Part shown: piece after piece, positions 42,772 through 50,407 of the stretch
Layout of the letters: every line of letters begins with the position of its first letter
Numbering within the stretch: the first letter of the stretch is position 1
Assembly: GCA_943369355.1 (NCBI GenBank)
Contig: CALRMX020000006.1
Coordinates: 1-64,000, forward strand
Direction: 5' to 3'
Source of the DNA: UBA7662 sp943369355
GTDB taxonomy: Bacteria; Bacteroidota; Bacteroidia; UBA7662
Length of the DNA: 64,000 nt
Translations under genes and position numbers: made by a program
Notes under the pieces: model-generated
Told to the model about the DNA's origin: nothing
Seen by the model: only the letters and a program-made list of their open reading frames with translations
The model's database searches: none

Positions 42772-43386
42772 ATGTCGCTGTTTACGTTGGAGGATTTACG
42801 GCCAAAGTTTGCCACCGGTGAGCTCGAGCAAGGAAAGGAAGCTGCACTAACAGCTTCCTTTTTGGCATTACACCGCCGTAAAATCGAAAACGTCAAGCAG
42901 CTGGCAGGTAAGCTGCCGGTATGGAATGAAGGACTTTTTCTCTGGACCGATCGTAGCTTCAACGCCTTTACCTTCATTCCCTTCGTCATCGCGGAAGAAG
43001 GAGTGATTGAGGAAGTGCTCATCACCACTTACTCCCTGAGCATCGAAATACTCGATGCGCTTTGCCAGCTGCTCGACGATAAAAAATTACTGCAGGTGGA
43101 TCTGTTTATTTCCGATAGCCTCCGCCATCGGATTCCGAAAACGGCAGACCACCTGCAGCGGATCGTCGGGCAGCGCTCTAACCTGCGTGCTTCGTTTGCC
43201 TGGAACCACAGCAAAATCATCCTACTCAAAACCAGCTGGAGCTGGTTCGTCGTAGAGGGTTCCGGCAACTTCGCCAAGAATGCGCAGTTTGAGCAATACG
43301 CCATTTTCAATAGCAAGGAGCTCTATGAGTTCCGTAAACAATGTATCACCGATGGATTTTACCGAGAATCAGCTGAAGGAAATTGA
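42772..43386 (+). CDS. Phospholipase-D-like fold protein beside the terminase genes
   Basis: 204 residues, fits one half of a PLD domain. A single HxK motif is present (His146, Lys148 in FAWNHSKIILL), followed by the Asn-Glu part of the site (GSGNFAKNAQFEQY, Asn166 and Glu174). The x4-Asp position after Lys is not Asp. PLD-like proteins act as phosphodiesterases or nucleases, usually as dimers with one site per subunit. The place before the terminase suggests DNA handling during packaging; that is inference. Confidence 0.65.
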   Translation: MSLFTLEDLRPKFATGELEQGKEAALTASFLALHRRKIENVKQLAGKLPVWNEGLFLWTDRSFNAFTFIPFVIAEEGVIEEVLITTYSLSIEILDALCQLLDDKKLLQVDLFISDSLRHRIPKTADHLQRIVGQRSNLRASFAWNHSKIILLKTSWSWFVVEGSGNFAKNAQFEQYAIFNSKELYEFRKQCITDGFYRESAEGN

Positions 43387-43654
43387 AGACCTTGCAGGGA
43401 TCGGTCGCTCCTTGCGATCGATAGCCCGGATCATGGGTATCGACTATGCTGTGCTGAAAGCCGCCCACGATAACCCTGCGTTGCCGGTCGGTTTTCACTT
43501 CGCGCTCGGAGTTGAGCGCGCCAGTGCTAAGGTCGACCTGGCAACACGGCTAGCAGCGGAAAACGGCAACATCACCGCCATCCAGCAGTTCGAAAAAATT
43601 CAAGAAAGACAAAAGTATTATGAGCGCAAAAGGCAAATCCTCGGACTTGAGTGA
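43325..43654 (+). CDS. Small HTH-like phage protein, possible terminase small subunit partner
   Basis: 109 residues from ATG 43325; an ATG at 43352 (MDFTENQLKEIED) is an alternative that gives a smaller overlap with the upstream gene. The core NQLKEIEDLAGIGRSLRSIARIMGIDYAVLKAAHDNP looks like a helix-turn-helix, then KIQERQKYYERKR is basic and helical. It overlaps the next gene by 35 bases. Confidence 0.65.
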   Translation: MSSVNNVSPMDFTENQLKEIEDLAGIGRSLRSIARIMGIDYAVLKAAHDNPALPVGFHFALGVERASAKVDLATRLAAENGNITAIQQFEKIQERQKYYERKRQILGLE

Positions 43655-44237
43655 TCAACTGATTCAAACGCCCTACGAAATTTTGAGGCGGTATCAGGAC
43701 ACCGGTGACGAAACGCTCATCAGTCAGGAGCTGCGCATCTACATCGACCAGTTGAATCTAGTCCGACAAGCGCACGACAAGTACGAATCGCGGGCACAAA
43801 TCGTCGCCTTGCTTCGATTGGCCTATCCAGGGCTTGCCGAGAATATGTACAGCGCCCTCTTTGAAGATGCGCTTAATTTCTTTTATGCAGATAGCCGGGT
43901 AAAAAAGGAAACTTGGAGGAACATCTACGCCAAGCAGCTCGACGATGTGGCCTTGCTTGCTCTCGAGCGTGACGATTTTAAATCGTTCCGCGAGATGAAG
44001 AAACTCGCCGCTGAAATTCGCGGACTCATGGAGCCAGACAAGCCCGAGCTGCCGGAAGATATCTTCGACCGTAAAATCGAAATCATCACCGCCAATCCGC
44101 AGCAGCTAGGAGCGAAAGCAGTAAGTAAGGCAGAATTGATCAAGCGCCTCGAGCAGTTCAAGCTCGACCAGGTAAGCGTGAACCGAGCCGTTCGGGATGC
44201 TGGCTTTGCAGAAGGAGTGTTGGACGATGAAGCATAA
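43620..44237 (+). CDS. Putative terminase small subunit
   Basis: 205 residues, mostly helical. No clear family was recognised; the call is from its place right before the large terminase, with an overlap of 11 bases. It has a C-terminal part (SKAELIKRLEQFKLDQVSVNRAVRDAGF) that could be an oligomerisation or TerL-binding helix. Confidence 0.55.
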   Translation: MSAKGKSSDLSDQLIQTPYEILRRYQDTGDETLISQELRIYIDQLNLVRQAHDKYESRAQIVALLRLAYPGLAENMYSALFEDALNFFYADSRVKKETWRNIYAKQLDDVALLALERDDFKSFREMKKLAAEIRGLMEPDKPELPEDIFDRKIEIITANPQQLGAKAVSKAELIKRLEQFKLDQVSVNRAVRDAGFAEGVLDDEA

Positions 44238-45903
44238 GCTTGAGGCGGAGAAGGTCCGCCACACCTATACCACACCCGCCAACGTGCTTATCAAGCTTGT
44301 AAAGCCGAAGAACCTCTATGTGATCGGTGGGCGGGCAACCTCCAAAAGCCAGGACATACTCGCCGACCGGTCGAAAGACATCATCCATGAAATGCCTCGG
44401 GGATTTATCGGTTTGGTGGCAGATACCTACATGAACCTGCGCAACAACATTATCGATAAAATCATGAGCGGTTGGGAGCTCAAACAGTGGCGTGAAGGGA
44501 TTCATTACATCGTTGGTACCGAGCCGCCCAAAGACTTTTTGAAGCAACGACCCATTTATCGGGTAATGGACTACAAGCACGTGATCAGCTTTTGGAATGG
44601 TGCTGTTTTGGCCATGAAATCGCTCGACCGGCCTTCCATCAACGCGGGTAACTCGTTCGTCCACATCATCGGAGACGAAGCTAAATTCTTGAAGTGGCCA
44701 AAGCTGAAGAAAGCTATCCCGACCGTAAGGGGGGATAAGAACTTCTTTCCGTCGCATTATTTCGGGGGGCAGACGTTCACGACAGACATGCCGAACACCC
44801 ACAACAACGAGGACCCGTGGATCCTGGACATGCACCAGCGGATGAACAAGGCACAGGTGCAGTTGATTTTAGAAACGGCCCTAGTAGAACAAGAAATATT
44901 GCTCGAGCTTGTGGAAGTGACGGCCACGCACAACGACCGCAAGATTGCCGCCGTGCAGCGGAAGCTCCAGCGCTGGCAGGAGCGTTTGCTTCAGGTGCGT
45001 GAGGGCAGTACCTTATACCTCACAGTGAGCTCGTTTTCCAACGTGCACCGGGTAGGCCTCGACTACCTAATCGAGCAGTTTGAAACCTTAGGGCGGGAAG
45101 AGTTCATGTCGGCCATCATGAGCTTCAAGCCGAAACTAGAAAAGGGGCAGGAGTTCTATCCAGCCTTGTCGACCAAGAACTATCTGCAGGACGTGTTCAA
45201 TTACGAGCACATGGATGTGCACGGCTACTCCAGAGTAGACTCAAGATCCTTACGGCACTTGCAGCCCAGGTTACCGATTGAAGCGGGTTTTGATGCCGGT
45301 AAGATGCTTAGCCTGGTCACTGGGCAGAGCAACCGGCTAGAGATTAAAGCACTGAAGAACTTTTACACCTTGGTTCCCGACTACATCAGGGAGTTGGCCG
45401 ATCAATTCATAGAGTTCTACAAATACCATCCTTGTAAGATCCTGAAGGTGTACCATGACCGGGCAACCAACAACCTGCGCAAAGCAGGGGCCGACGTAGC
45501 CAGTCAGTTGCTGCACGACATTGAAATAGATCGAGAGGGAAAACGTACTGGTTGGGTGGTAGAATTGATGTCGATAGGACAGGGGAATATCGCCCATGAA
45601 GACGAATACAACCTGGCTCAAATCATGATGCGGGGAATAGATAAGCGGTTTCCGATGGTGAAGATAGATGCGGCCAACTGTCCAGAGCTGAAGGCATCGC
45701 TGGAGATGGCTCCGATACTTCGGGAGAAGGGAGAAATCAAAAAGGATAAGAGCTCCGAGCAGATGGATAATATCAAAAGGTTGCCCAGTGAGTCAACCAA
45801 CATGAGCGATGCGTTCAAGTATTTTATCTGTCGCAGGGAGTGGATTCAGGGGATGAAGGAGCTTGGGGGAGGTGCGGGGATGTCGGACCCTATGGTGTGG
45901 TGA
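44227..45903 (+). CDS. Terminase large subunit
   Basis: 558 residues from ATG 44227. The ATPase has a Walker A-like VIGGRATSKSQD (33-43) and Walker B/catalytic Glu in HIIGDEAKF (~150). The nuclease part shows GFDAGKM (~354) and YHDRATNN (~408). It cuts and pumps phage DNA into the prohead. The start overlaps the stop of the preceding gene by 11 bases. Confidence 0.88.
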   Translation: MKHKLEAEKVRHTYTTPANVLIKLVKPKNLYVIGGRATSKSQDILADRSKDIIHEMPRGFIGLVADTYMNLRNNIIDKIMSGWELKQWREGIHYIVGTEPPKDFLKQRPIYRVMDYKHVISFWNGAVLAMKSLDRPSINAGNSFVHIIGDEAKFLKWPKLKKAIPTVRGDKNFFPSHYFGGQTFTTDMPNTHNNEDPWILDMHQRMNKAQVQLILETALVEQEILLELVEVTATHNDRKIAAVQRKLQRWQERLLQVREGSTLYLTVSSFSNVHRVGLDYLIEQFETLGREEFMSAIMSFKPKLEKGQEFYPALSTKNYLQDVFNYEHMDVHGYSRVDSRSLRHLQPRLPIEAGFDAGKMLSLVTGQSNRLEIKALKNFYTLVPDYIRELADQFIEFYKYHPCKILKVYHDRATNNLRKAGADVASQLLHDIEIDREGKRTGWVVELMSIGQGNIAHEDEYNLAQIMMRGIDKRFPMVKIDAANCPELKASLEMAPILREKGEIKKDKSSEQMDNIKRLPSESTNMSDAFKYFICRREWIQGMKELGGGAGMSDPMVW

Positions 45904-45952
45904 TCGTTTTCATTGGTGCGGGTTGATTTAGGATTCGAATAGGAGATTTTTT

Positions 45953-45982
45953 TTGCCAGGTTCTACAACTTTATTACATTCG
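45953..45982 (+). promoter_or_regulatory. Bacteroidota-type promoter (TTG-N19-TACATTCG)
   Basis: TTG at 45953-45955, exact 19-base spacer, TACATTCG at 45975-45982 (one base off TAnnTTTG). The gene at 46013 starts 30 bases later. Confidence 0.6.
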
Positions 45983-46012
45983 AATTCAACCAATTAAACC
46001 CTAAAAATCAAT

Positions 46013-46330
46013 ATGGCTAGTTTACTAAACACATCTTGGGTAATATCAGCAGTAAATCATGACTTCAATACTTTACAAGTTGATTTTAAATCATCAGGTG
46101 TTGCTGACGTTACCCTCGACACTCAACCGGGTAGAATATTTCCGGGTACTTGGACTGAGGATGGCAATTCTTTTACATTAACATATTCTTATCTGAGTCC
46201 ATCTAATACACACCAACAAGATTATGATATTCAGGGGGTATTTCAGGGAACAACCGGTTCAGGGACTAATACACTGACCTTTCCTCTGCCACCTTTGCCC
46301 ATGCAGTTTACGATGACACAAAATCAGTGA
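46013..46330 (+). CDS. Small beta-rich protein (accessory gene in prophage)
   Basis: 105 residues, all-beta, lipocalin-like look (FKSSGVADVTLDTQPGRIFPGTWTEDGNSFTLTYSY). No signal peptide. It has its own promoter and terminator in the late region, which marks it as a moron. Function unknown. Confidence 0.7.
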   Translation: MASLLNTSWVISAVNHDFNTLQVDFKSSGVADVTLDTQPGRIFPGTWTEDGNSFTLTYSYLSPSNTHQQDYDIQGVFQGTTGSGTNTLTFPLPPLPMQFTMTQNQ

Positions 46331-46351
46331 CAAGCATAAATCAACTTTAAA

Positions 46352-46382
46352 AAGCCCGTTCATGACAGAGCGGGTTTTTTTA
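46352..46382 (+). terminator. Terminator after the 46013 gene
   Basis: AAAGCCCGTTC / GAGCGGGTTTTTT imperfect hairpin. Confidence 0.8.
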
Positions 46383-46493
46383 TGGGCGCCTCCTTCAGAT
46401 CGCGCTTTTCGCGGTACACGGTACCTTGCTACAATCGCTGGCGCACTTCAATGGAACAACACGCTGAAGTACAGCAAAACGAAAGGTTAATGT

Positions 46494-46501
46494 TATATTT
46501 G
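46494..46501 (+). promoter_or_regulatory. Bacteroidota -7 element (TATATTTG)
   Basis: TATATTTG fits TAnnTTTG and lies 3 bases before the ATG at 46505, so the leader is nearly absent. Confidence 0.6.
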
Positions 46502-46504
46502 ACA

Positions 46505-47062
46505 ATGCGCAAACTGATAATTATCTGGGTGATGCTATTGGTGGCCGGAGTTGCTACCGCCCAGGACGTAATAACCACAAAGAAGAACGTAGCTATTCGT
46601 TGTATAATTGAAGATGTCGTTGACTCTACGTTGATTTTTAGAACTACGCGGCTCGAGCCGTCGCAAAAGCTTTCATTGAGTTTAGTGTCGAGTGTCAGTA
46701 TCACCGATTCTTCCAAACGGGCGCAGCTTCAAAGCAAAAGTGTTTTACTCAGTGAGCTAATAGAGAAGCCCCTTGATAGCACTTCTAAAATGGGAGTAGC
46801 TGAAATCCCAAAACCACAAGGCAAAGAGCTAATTCAAGAAGGTGCTAATCTGATTTATAAAGGGGCTGGACAAATACTCATCGGTACTGCAATTGGAATT
46901 GCAACGAGTGTAATCATTTTAATCCCAGCGGTGGCAGCCACAGTTTCAGTATTACCAATTATAGCAGCTGGTAACGGGGTTTCGCTGCTTTTAAACGTTG
47001 CTGGTTTCGTCAATATTCGTAAAGGTGCAAAATCAATACAAGAAGGAGGACAAGGACTCTAA
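46505..47062 (+). CDS. Exported/membrane protein of host type (accessory gene in prophage)
   Basis: 185 residues. The ATG at 46505 starts a signal peptide (MRKLIIIWVMLLVAGVATAQ); longer in-frame starts are noncoding and would put it upstream of the promoter. Residues 21-70 have the 'DVI-TKKNVAIRCIIEDVVDSTLIFRT' pattern of small Bacteroidota envelope proteins that begin with a K-x-G strand pair. Residues ~120-170 hold two hydrophobic stretches. Function unknown; own promoter and a terminator at 47086, so likely a lysogen-expressed envelope gene. Confidence 0.75.
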   Translation: MRKLIIIWVMLLVAGVATAQDVITTKKNVAIRCIIEDVVDSTLIFRTTRLEPSQKLSLSLVSSVSITDSSKRAQLQSKSVLLSELIEKPLDSTSKMGVAEIPKPQGKELIQEGANLIYKGAGQILIGTAIGIATSVIILIPAVAATVSVLPIIAAGNGVSLLLNVAGFVNIRKGAKSIQEGGQGL

Positions 47063-47085
47063 ACTCGTTCTGGTCTCGATCTTGA

Positions 47086-47116
47086 AAAAAAGCCCGGTCA
47101 CTTCTGGTCGGGCTTT
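47086..47116. terminator. Convergent terminator
   Basis: AAAGCCCG / CGGGCTTT stem with a long loop. Serves the rightward 46505 gene and overlaps the end of the leftward 53-residue gene. Confidence 0.65.
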
Positions 47117-47259
47117 ACTGTTTTTAGTCCTTTTTCAACCAGCTCAATGTAGACGGCTTCGAGGGTAAGCTTGCGGCCTTGCTTCTCCAATTCTAGCTGA
47201 TAGAATTTTACTTCTAAGTGTAATTCGTCTGGAATTGATTTTAGAGATATTGCGGCCAT
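47098..47259 (-). CDS. 53-residue leftward protein, RHH-like
   Basis: Short gene missed by a 60-residue cut-off. It starts at ATG 47259 (MAAISLKSIPDELHLEVKF) and ends at 47098. A beta-strand (AISLKSIP) then two helices (DELHLEVKFYQLELEKQGRKL and TLEAVYIELVEKGLK) is the ribbon-helix-helix order of small DNA-binding proteins and antitoxins. The promoter upstream is one of the best in the window. No partner toxin gene was seen on this strand. Confidence 0.65.
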   Translation of the reverse strand: MAAISLKSIPDELHLEVKFYQLELEKQGRKLTLEAVYIELVEKGLKTVKPDQK

Positions 47260-47274
47260 ACCTAATTTTTACTT

Positions 47275-47302
47275 CAAATGTAATTGTTCTTTTTTATGAC
47301 AA
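47275..47302 (-). promoter_or_regulatory. Bacteroidota promoter (TTG-N17-TACATTTG) for the 53-residue gene
   Basis: Minus strand TTG (47300-47302), 17-base spacer, TACATTTG (47275-47282), then ATG 16 bases further. A full match to the TTG / TAnnTTTG form. Confidence 0.75.
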
Positions 47303-47353
47303 ACTTGTATAATTATTATTGATTATTACCTTTACCACACGGCACAATAAAAC

Positions 47354-47379
47354 CCCTGAGAGCTGTCACTCCCAGGGGC
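47354..47379. terminator. Hairpin upstream of the 47416 gene
   Basis: CCCCTG...CAGGGG hairpin with interior mismatches (47354-47379), preceded by an A run and followed by a sequence without a T run on the plus strand. On the minus strand it would be a terminator for nothing obvious. Role open: terminator or leader structure. Confidence 0.35.
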
Positions 47380-47415
47380 TACAAGTCGTAAATCGGTCAC
47401 GAAACCAATCACGTC

Positions 47416-47676
47416 ATGAAGATAGACAAAGATGGTTATATCCTGTGCTATGGATATAAATTTCATCCAGATGCGCTAAAGCAGCTCGGCACGTTCTCGG
47501 AAATTTTCACCGAGAAAGAAATGCTTGAAATCAGCAAAATGGTCCTGTATTGTCAGGCCGAATTGGGCGAGAAGTTTCACGAGATGATTCCTCCGGAAAC
47601 GCTTCGCTTATTATTCGAGCTCACCCATTTCGTGCAAATGATTTCCGGCAAGGTTGAATTCCCTTGCCATGAATAA
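47416..47676 (+). CDS. Hypothetical phage protein
   Basis: 86 residues, helical (FSEIFTEKEMLEISKMVLYCQAELGEKFHEMIPPETLRLLFELTHFVQM). No function recognised. Overlaps the next gene by 8 bases. Confidence 0.6.
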   Translation: MKIDKDGYILCYGYKFHPDALKQLGTFSEIFTEKEMLEISKMVLYCQAELGEKFHEMIPPETLRLLFELTHFVQMISGKVEFPCHE

Positions 47677-47848
47677 GGTTGATCAACCGCGGTACTTCCG
47701 GAACCGGGTAGAGGTAGACGGAGTAGAGCCGGAGCGTCTCTGGATGGAAGATGATGGTGGCCAGTTAATTTTGGTCGACGAGGATGAGTTCGCCCTGGTG
47801 GAACGAAGCGATGATCCGAGATTTTATGAAGTGCAGCTCGAGGGCTAA
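47669..47848 (+). CDS. Hypothetical phage protein
   Basis: 59 residues from the ATG at 47669, strongly acidic (MEDDGGQLILVDEDEFALVERSDDP). The overlap ATGAATAA with the upstream stop suggests coupling. An acidic decoy or inhibitor is conceivable but not supported by anything else. Confidence 0.55.
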   Translation: MNKVDQPRYFRNRVEVDGVEPERLWMEDDGGQLILVDEDEFALVERSDDPRFYEVQLEG

Positions 47849-48237
47849 TCCACACTCCTGATTTTGATCATAGCACTGTAGTTTCGACTGCGTTCTACTA
47901 TGTTGAGCCAAGCCTTGATGCTTTTCTCATACTCAAATGAGAAGCGTAGTTTCAGTCTAAACACTTCTGCGATTGGTGGTTCGCTTATACCATGTACCGG
48001 ATGTTTTTTCAGGTGAAAGCATCTAGTTTTTGTCGGCTCTATGGGTGAGTTCTCCTGGTTAACTGAATTTTACACACGAAGGTCTTCACCGCCGGAGTAG
48101 CATGCGCGTTGCCCTGCAAGGCCTTTCGCGGCATATCCTCACGTTGTTCCGGTATTCCACGGTGCCTTGTCAGGTGCTATCCTGGCGTTGAAAAAATGGG
48201 TGTATAAAATTTCATTAACCATTTAAACTCTTACACC
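47849..48237. other. Region without a supported gene
   Basis: About 390 bases. A leftward open frame (stop at 47845-47847, open to about 48060) gives plausible protein (EPPIAEVFRLKLRFSFEYEK) but has no ATG, GTG or TTG in the right place; it may be a gene fragment. The part at 48070-48190 is GC-rich without a clear gene. Confidence 0.4.
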
Positions 48238-48489
48238 ATGAGCAAGCTCAAAAACAATCCAGACACTACCACTTGGGCAAAAACCTACGTCGGTCACGGT
48301 ACTAAAATCGACGCAGTACCAAACGCAGTAGAAGTAGTTCTCGACATGACCACAGCTGAAGGTTTCATCTTTGAGTACGAAGGAAAAAAGTACATCAAGT
48401 TTACCTTGGCACAACGCAAAGAAGCCGATCGCTTCGGTCGCACACACAGTGCCTACTTGAAATCAAAAATCGAAGGAGTGGGGGCTTAG
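48238..48489 (+). CDS. Small protein of an accessory cassette
   Basis: 83 residues. Beta-rich: KTYVGHGTKIDAVPNAVEVVLDMTTAEGFIFEYEGKKYIKFTLAQRKEADRFGRTHSAYLKSK. It looks like the small proteins of unknown function found near ArdC/RadC genes in plasmids and integrative elements. Its stop codon is inside the terminator hairpin, so it is expressed as its own unit. Confidence 0.65.
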   Translation: MSKLKNNPDTTTWAKTYVGHGTKIDAVPNAVEVVLDMTTAEGFIFEYEGKKYIKFTLAQRKEADRFGRTHSAYLKSKIEGVGA

Positions 48490-48504
48490 CCCTCACTTTT
48501 TTTT
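48478..48504 (+). terminator. Terminator that includes the stop codon of the 48238 gene
   Basis: GTGGGGGC-TTA-GCCCTCAC (48478-48496, one G-U pair) then eight T. Confidence 0.85.
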
Positions 48505-48515
48505 AAAGTTTGAAG

Positions 48516-49616
48516 ATGTTAGAATCTTATCTATTATTGAGGCCTAAACTTATCGAAATGAAAAGCGATCCCTCAAATGGAATAGTGGATATCCCTATCG
48601 ATGATATCATTCTGGATGTCAATAACCCCAGATTTGGTGAGTTGTACAACGGCAGCGAAAAAGAATATGACTTAATAAGGTATTTGCTCGAAAATGAGGG
48701 TGCATATGAAATTGTTAAGGGTATAGTGCGCGCAAAGCAGTTTTACCCAGATAAAATTATTTGGGTGGTCAAAAGAGGGAATAAGTATTTGGTTAAAGAT
48801 GGAAACCGAAGATGCGCTGCTGTAAAAGCTTTGCAACAACCTGCTGTTTACGAACTAAAAGAAAATAGGGTTGACATCAAAAATGTACCAGCTCTAATTT
48901 TCAAAGATGATTCAGAATTGAAACGGAGGATAGCCGAAGAACATACTGAAATAGGCATTCTGCCATGGGAAAGGCTTTCACAGGCATTATATGTGTGGGA
49001 TTTGCCCAAAAAAGCGCAGCAATCTTTTTCGAATTATAAAGACCTCTTAAAAATCGCTAATTTTTACAAGGAAGCGGTCAAAATAGGAGGTTTAGACCTG
49101 AAAGAGGTCTTACGAAGAGGTCGATCAGGTACGGGAGGTAGAATGATTATTTTTGAACGTCTTTTTCGAGATCGCTTGCATTGTGGATATGACTTTGACT
49201 CAACTAGAAATCATGAAATAATTATCATTGATAAAGACAGGTTTTCTTCATACATCATTGCTCTACTCAATTGTTTCAGGCCTCCATTCGGTAAAGAAGT
49301 AACTGCACGTTACATAGACGAGCATCGTGAATTTGTCTTTCAAACTCTACCTCAATTTGGTTTTTTGTTAAATGCAACTGAGGAAGTTAAAGTGACGTCT
49401 TCTTCTGACAATCAAACAAATCAAGGCAATACTAATATAAACGAAAACAGCTCTACGGATAATTCAGTAATCCCTGTCAAGTTAACAACTCAGCTAAAGC
49501 CAAAAATGAGACGAATTGGTTGCAGAGCTCGGTGCTTGTTTCCTGATGAGCCGTGCTGGCTCGCTTCAAGAATTCAACACCATTCAAAGCGCCGCTTACA
49601 TTCAGAGTTGGATTAA
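48516..49616 (+). CDS. ParB/Srx-like domain protein with out-of-frame ArdC end
   Basis: 366 residues from ATG 48516. Residues ~15-110 look like the ParB/Srx nuclease-like domain: IVDIPIDDIILDVNNPRFG ... ELIRYLLENE ... KYLVKDGNRRCAAVKAL (the GNRR box). A helical central part follows. The last ~35 residues (from MRRIGCR on, about 49505) are read out of frame from sequence that in the next frame encodes the end of an ArdC protein. The natural C-terminus was therefore probably lost in a recombination. Confidence 0.7.
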   Translation: MLESYLLLRPKLIEMKSDPSNGIVDIPIDDIILDVNNPRFGELYNGSEKEYDLIRYLLENEGAYEIVKGIVRAKQFYPDKIIWVVKRGNKYLVKDGNRRCAAVKALQQPAVYELKENRVDIKNVPALIFKDDSELKRRIAEEHTEIGILPWERLSQALYVWDLPKKAQQSFSNYKDLLKIANFYKEAVKIGGLDLKEVLRRGRSGTGGRMIIFERLFRDRLHCGYDFDSTRNHEIIIIDKDRFSSYIIALLNCFRPPFGKEVTARYIDEHREFVFQTLPQFGFLLNATEEVKVTSSSDNQTNQGNTNINENSSTDNSVIPVKLTTQLKPKMRRIGCRARCLFPDEPCWLASRIQHHSKRRLHSELD

Positions 49617-49707
49617 ACGACTCGAAAACGATAAGCGGTTAATCCTTGAAGCTTCCGGTAAGGCATCACGAGCCGCTGATTTTATCATCAACGAAGAAGG
49701 GGAGTGA
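49510..49707 (+). pseudogene. ArdC antirestriction protein, C-terminal remnant
   Basis: The frame from 49510 reads DELVAELGACFLMSRAGSL, then AAYIQSWIKRLENDKRLI and LEASGKASRAADFI, the conserved end of ArdC (zincin-like domain, 'ELVAELGAAFL' and 'YI-SWL--L-NDKR'). A TGA stop lies just before (49507-49509) and the catalytic HExxH part is absent, so only ~65 C-terminal residues remain, joined to the ParB-like gene. ArdC normally shields single-stranded or incoming DNA from restriction. Confidence 0.75.
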
Positions 49708-49719
49708 TCCCCTTTTTTT
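49699..49719 (+). terminator. Terminator overlapping the ArdC remnant's stop
   Basis: GGGGA-GTGA-TCCCC (49699-49712) and seven T. Confidence 0.88.
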
Positions 49720-49890
49720 GCTAGTAAAGAAAATACTGTCGCCTTTGCTACGAAAGTTAGGCGTACCTATGCCACAAGCCCAAGGAACTACGGCATAAAC
49801 ACAAGCCCCGCGGCAACCCTGCCTTTATTCCGTTCCTCCTTGGTCGAAGTGGCCTATATCGCCAGTGCTGACTGCTCAAATGCAGACTGC

Positions 49891-50379
49891 ATGAAAACTA
49901 CTTCTTCAGCTGGTCGCGTGGGCAAGGCTCTCGCGCAGCAATACACCTTTCCGATAGTTAAACTATCCTACACACGTGAACCTGGTCAAGCGTTCAACTT
50001 AAAGTTAGAATCGGCACGTGAATGCTACGAGGTCCTGAAACCACTCTTTGCCGATTGCATGGACCATCACGAAGAGTTCAGAATTATCTTGGTCAACCGT
50101 AGGAACTTAGTGATCGGTACGCATCTCGTTGGCCAAGGTGGTCTAACTGCAACCGTGGCAGATGTTCAAATCATTCTACAGGCGGCCATCCTGAGTAATT
50201 GCACATCCATCGTTCTCGCGCACAATCACCCATCAGGTAACCTACAACCGAGTAAATCAGATGTCGACCTTACTGAGCGTTGCAAGTATGTTTTAAAGTA
50301 CATGGGCTTGAATCTACTCGATCATTTGATACTGACGAGTGAAGGCTACTATTCATTCGCAGATCAGGGTATACTTTAA
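49891..50379 (+). CDS. RadC-like JAB/MPN metalloprotease-fold protein
   Basis: 162 residues from the ATG at 49891 (a TTG at 49840 is in frame but would be a long unlike extension). RadC/DUF2466 type: REFRIILVNRRNLVIGTHLVGQGG and the JAMM motif in IVLAHNHPSGNLQPSKSDVDLTE. RadC proteins are frequent in mobile elements next to ArdC; their role is unknown and they were wrongly linked to repair. Terminator follows. Confidence 0.88.
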   Translation: MKTTSSAGRVGKALAQQYTFPIVKLSYTREPGQAFNLKLESARECYEVLKPLFADCMDHHEEFRIILVNRRNLVIGTHLVGQGGLTATVADVQIILQAAILSNCTSIVLAHNHPSGNLQPSKSDVDLTERCKYVLKYMGLNLLDHLILTSEGYYSFADQGIL

Positions 50380-50384
50380 TAACA

Positions 50385-50407
50385 ACCACCTTCGGGTGGT
50401 TTTTTTA
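50385..50407 (+). terminator. Terminator after the RadC-like gene
   Basis: ACCACC-TTCG-GGTGGT (50385-50400) and six T. Confidence 0.9.

Noticed and set aside
47845..48060. Leftward open frame with plausible protein but no start codon
   Set aside because: Has no ATG, GTG or TTG at the right place and ends inside a convergent gene; kept only as a possible fragment.
48184..48215. TTGAAA ... TATAAA as an E. coli-type promoter before the 48238 gene
   Set aside because: Spacing is about 10 bases, too short, and the Bacteroidota sigma factor prefers TAnnTTTG.
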